Source of the DNA: JBEIHX01 sp044375455
Lineage (GTDB): Bacteria > Pseudomonadota > Alphaproteobacteria > Caulobacterales > Aquidulcibacteraceae
DNA: 8,837 bases
Assembly: GCA_044375455.1 (NCBI GenBank)
Contig: JBILMQ010000143.1
Coordinates: 1 to 8,837 of the forward strand
Reading direction: 5' to 3'
The translations under genes were made by a program, and so were the position numbers. A model generated the notes under the pieces. It was not told the origin of the DNA. It did no database searches and was given only the letters and a program-made list of their open reading frames with translations. Numbering within the stretch: position 1 is the stretch's first letter; each line of letters starts with the position of its first letter. Of the stretch, positions 6,879 through 8,837 are shown piece after piece.

Positions 6879-7135
6879 CAGTCGAAGTCCGCCGGGCGGA
6901 AAATGTCCTCGCCCATGCGCGGCGGCTCGAAATCAAAATCTCCCTCTTCCTTTTGCGCGAGCGCTTCCAGGAGGCTCGGGCCAGCGCCCAGCAGCTTTTG
7001 GTAGTCTTCAAAACTTAGCAGCACATGGGCGGGCCGTCCGCGGTCGGTAATAACCACCGGCCCCTTCTCGGCCGCTTTCTTGGCGCCGCCAGCGTCCTGA
7101 TTGAACTCTCGGCTCGAAATAGTGGTGATGCTCAC
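6878..7135 (-). CDS. Phd/YefM-type antitoxin (cognate of the PIN toxin)
   Basis: From GTG at 7133-7135 the protein has 85 residues. It reads ITTISSREFNQDAGGAKKAA, then EKGPVVITDRGRPAHVLLSF and EDYQKLL, the Phd/YefM DNA-binding dimer domain. An acidic tail (EEGDFDFEPPRMGEDIFRP) is the usual toxin-wrapping segment. The GTG is chosen because GGAG at 7143-7146 (minus strand) lies 7 bases upstream and homology begins there; an ATG ten codons earlier (7163-7165) would place the start at the promoter -10 box. The antitoxin neutralises the downstream PIN nuclease and probably autoregulates through the palindrome at 7191-7206. Phd-type antitoxins paired with VapC-type toxins are a known combination. 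Confidence 0.9.
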   Translation of the reverse strand: MSITTISSREFNQDAGGAKKAAEKGPVVITDRGRPAHVLLSFEDYQKLLGAGPSLLEALAQKEEGDFDFEPPRMGEDIFRPADFD

Positions 7136-7155
7136 GGACGATCTCCAGTGGGTAA

Positions 7156-7184
7156 ATCGTAGCACTTGGCGAAACGTCAGTCAA
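7156..7184 (-). promoter_or_regulatory. Sigma-70-type promoter of the toxin-antitoxin operon
   Basis: On the minus strand, TTGACT (7184-7179) and TACGAT (7161-7156) are separated by exactly 17 bases, a near-consensus -35/-10 pair. The expected start of transcription, near 7149, is just upstream of the Shine-Dalgarno (7143-7146) and the antitoxin GTG at 7135. This also argues against the earlier ATG at 7163-7165 as the antitoxin start. Confidence 0.7.
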
Positions 7185-7206
7185 CACAATGTAGCAACGT
7201 TTCTAC
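7171..7206. promoter_or_regulatory. Inverted repeats around the -35 box, candidate antitoxin operator
   Basis: GTAGCAACGTTTCTAC (7191-7206) is a near-perfect 16-bp palindrome (14 of 16 positions) centred on AACGTT. Its right part, ACGTTTC (7197-7203), is also the exact inverse of GAAACGT at 7171-7177, inside the promoter spacer. Two such elements flanking the -35 box suit autorepression by a Phd-type antitoxin. It ends 3 bases from the att repeat at 7209-7224. Confidence 0.5.
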
Positions 7207-8769
7207 CTACTCCCACTCGATTGTCCCAGGCGGCTTGCTCGTCACATCATAGACAACCCGATTGACGCCCTTGACCTCGTTGATGATCCGGGTGGCGGTT
7301 CGGGCGAGAAACGCCATATCGAAGGGGAAGAAGTCTGCGGTCATTCCGTCTACCGACGTGACGGCCCGCAGAGCGAGCACGTGATCATATGTCCGCTCGT
7401 CGCCCATGACGCCGACTGTGCGCACCGGCAGAAGAACAGCGAAAGCCTGCCAGATGACATCGTAAAGCCCGGCTTTCCGGATTTCATCAAGATAGATAAC
7501 ATCCGCTTTGCGCAGAATATCAAGCTTTTCGCAGGTGATATCACCTGGAACGCGAATGGCCAGCCCCGGTCCCGGAAACGGGTGGCGCCCGACAAAGGCT
7601 TCAGGAAGGCCCAGTTCACGGCCGAGGGCGCGCACTTCGTCCTTGAACAGCTCACGCAAAGGCTCGACGAGCCTCATGTTCATGCGCTCGGGAAGCCCGC
7701 CTACATTGTGGTGGCTTTTGATCGTCACAGAGGGCCCGCCATCAAATGAGACACTTTCAATGACGTCGGGATACAGCGTGCCTTGAGCCAGGAACTCCGC
7801 CCCGCCAAGGGCCTTTGCCTCGGCTTCAAACACGTCGATGAAAAGCTTGCCGATGGTCTTGCGCTTCGTTTCGGGGTCGCTGACCCCGGCGAGCGCACCA
7901 AGAAAGCGCTGGGATGCATTCACGTGCACCAGCGGAATATTGTAATGGCCGCGGAAGAGATCGACGACCTCCTCAGCTTCATTCTGGCGCATCAGGCCAT
8001 GGTCAACAAAGACGCAGGTCAACTGGTCGCCGATCGCTTCGTGGATCAGCACCGCCGCCACCGCGGAATCCACGCCGCCTGACAATCCGCAGATGACGCG
8101 GCCCCTGCCCACCTGGGCGCGGATCTTGTCAACGGCTTCGGTGCGATAGGCTCCCATCGTCCAGTCCCCGGACAATCCGGCGATGCGATGGGTGAAGTTG
8201 TGAAGGATCAGCGCCCCACGCGGCGTGTGGGCGACTTCAGGATGGAATTGGACGCCGTAGAAGCGGCGCGCCTCGTCAGCGATGGCGGCGAACGGCGCAT
8301 TCTGCGACACGGCGATCGCGTGGAACCCCGGCGGCAGCGCGGTCACGCGATCACCGTGGCTCATCCACACGGGTTCCTCGTCGCCAACCTCGCCGAGGCC
8401 GGCGAGCAGCGGGCTTTGCGCGACGATCGTAATGTCGGCGCGGCCGAATTCGCGGTGGTGGCCGGCCTCCACGACGCCGCCAAGCTGGGCGGCCATGGTT
8501 TGCTCGCCGTAGCAGATCCCTAGGACCGGGATACCGGCTGCAAAGATCTCCGGCGCCGCACGCGGGCTTGCCGCGGCGGTCACGCTTGCAGGCCCTCCGG
8601 ACAGGATCACCGCCTTGGGTCGGAAGCCGGCCAGGAACGCGCCGTTCGCGCGGTTGTACGGGTGAATTTCGCAATACACTCCGCTTTCGCGCAGTCGACG
8701 CGCGATCAGCTGGGTCACCTGGGAGCCGAAGTCGACGATCAGAACGCGGTCGTGGTGGGCATGGGTCAT
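7207..8769 (-). CDS. guaA: GMP synthase (glutamine-hydrolysing)
   Basis: This 520-residue protein converts XMP, glutamine and ATP to GMP in the cytoplasm, the last step of guanine nucleotide synthesis. The class I glutamine amidotransferase domain (~1-200) has Cys86 in GICYGEQTMA and His176/Glu178 in GVQFHPEVAHT. The ATP pyrophosphatase domain follows, with the PP-loop GLSGGVDSA (SGGVDS at 230-235). The C-terminal dimerisation domain ends in the conserved KPPGTIEWE. The length is normal for the family. The ATG at 8767-8769 fits the family start (…RVLIVDFGSQVTQLIARRL); only a weak ribosome site is seen. The last codons overlap the att repeat, and the TAG stop is completed by bases outside the repeat, so the gene stays full length after island insertion. 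No terminator is obvious after it, so read-through into the co-directional toxin-antitoxin operon is possible. Confidence 0.98.
   Translation of the reverse strand: MTHAHHDRVLIVDFGSQVTQLIARRLRESGVYCEIHPYNRANGAFLAGFRPKAVILSGGPASVTAAASPRAAPEIFAAGIPVLGICYGEQTMAAQLGGVVEAGHHREFGRADITIVAQSPLLAGLGEVGDEEPVWMSHGDRVTALPPGFHAIAVSQNAPFAAIADEARRFYGVQFHPEVAHTPRGALILHNFTHRIAGLSGDWTMGAYRTEAVDKIRAQVGRGRVICGLSGGVDSAVAAVLIHEAIGDQLTCVFVDHGLMRQNEAEEVVDLFRGHYNIPLVHVNASQRFLGALAGVSDPETKRKTIGKLFIDVFEAEAKALGGAEFLAQGTLYPDVIESVSFDGGPSVTIKSHHNVGGLPERMNMRLVEPLRELFKDEVRALGRELGLPEAFVGRHPFPGPGLAIRVPGDITCEKLDILRKADVIYLDEIRKAGLYDVIWQAFAVLLPVRTVGVMGDERTYDHVLALRAVTSVDGMTADFFPFDMAFLARTATRIINEVKGVNRVVYDVTSKPPGTIEWE
7209..7224. repeat. 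Attachment-site repeat (att) in the guaA 3' end
   Basis: ACTCCCACTCGATTGT here is the reverse complement of the codons for Thr-Ile-Glu-Trp-Glu plus the first base of the guaA stop. It is identical to 6318-6333, 891 bases away, in the same orientation; the bases just outside differ (T versus C on the left, C versus T on the right). The guaA 3' end is a known insertion site for genomic islands with tyrosine integrases. Confidence 0.85.
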
Positions 8770-8837
8770 GGCCGCTTTATGCGGGATTCCGCCCCCGAAA
8801 CAAGGCGGCCTGGAAAGCAGTGGCAGGCGTTGCCTGG

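Noticed and set aside
8824..8836. CAGGC-GTT-GCCTG hairpin upstream of guaA
   Set aside because: The 5-bp stem with no T-run in either direction is too weak to call a terminator or operator. The 8770-8837 stretch is otherwise featureless and too short to judge.

Overview
The window is GC-rich and reads as alphaproteobacterial chromosome (Sphingomonadales or Hyphomicrobiales type, judged from the Ti-plasmid-style traA/traC/traD set and from protein style; the genus is not resolved). One conserved host gene, guaA (7207-8769, minus strand), anchors the right edge. Everything to its left looks like accessory DNA inserted at the guaA 3' end.

Layout from right to left. The last codons of guaA form one copy of a 16-bp repeat (7209-7224). 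A second perfect copy lies at 6318-6333, so guaA appears to be the attachment site of a genomic island. Between the copies is a short segment of about 0.9 kb whose only genes are a Phd-like antitoxin and a VapC/FitB-like PIN toxin, with a recognisable promoter and a palindromic operator candidate. Left of the second repeat come a cluster of TACCAACAA motifs that look like integrase arm sites, then a tyrosine integrase gene broken by an internal loss and frameshift (4948-6094). Convergent with it, one base away, is an AlpA-type regulator (4698-4946).

Further left is a mobilisation module: a full-length MOBQ relaxase/helicase traA (1650-4568), an oriT with a RSF1010/Ti-like nic sequence beside a hairpin (about 1592-1619), and divergently oriented traC (frameshifted by one missing base) and traD (intact). 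No traG coupling-protein gene and no type IV secretion genes are visible. At the far left, an AbiEii-type nucleotidyltransferase toxin gene has lost its 5' end to what looks like the terminus of an IS21-family insertion sequence (four degenerate 23-24-bp repeats, 1-98).

Taken together this is best read as a decaying integrative mobilisable element at guaA. Relaxase and oriT remain plausible, while the integrase, traC and abiEii are damaged. The toxin-antitoxin pair sits in its own att-flanked segment next to guaA, either a remnant of an earlier tandem island or a separately exchangeable cassette. Gene functions are inferred from recognised motifs; no database search was possible.
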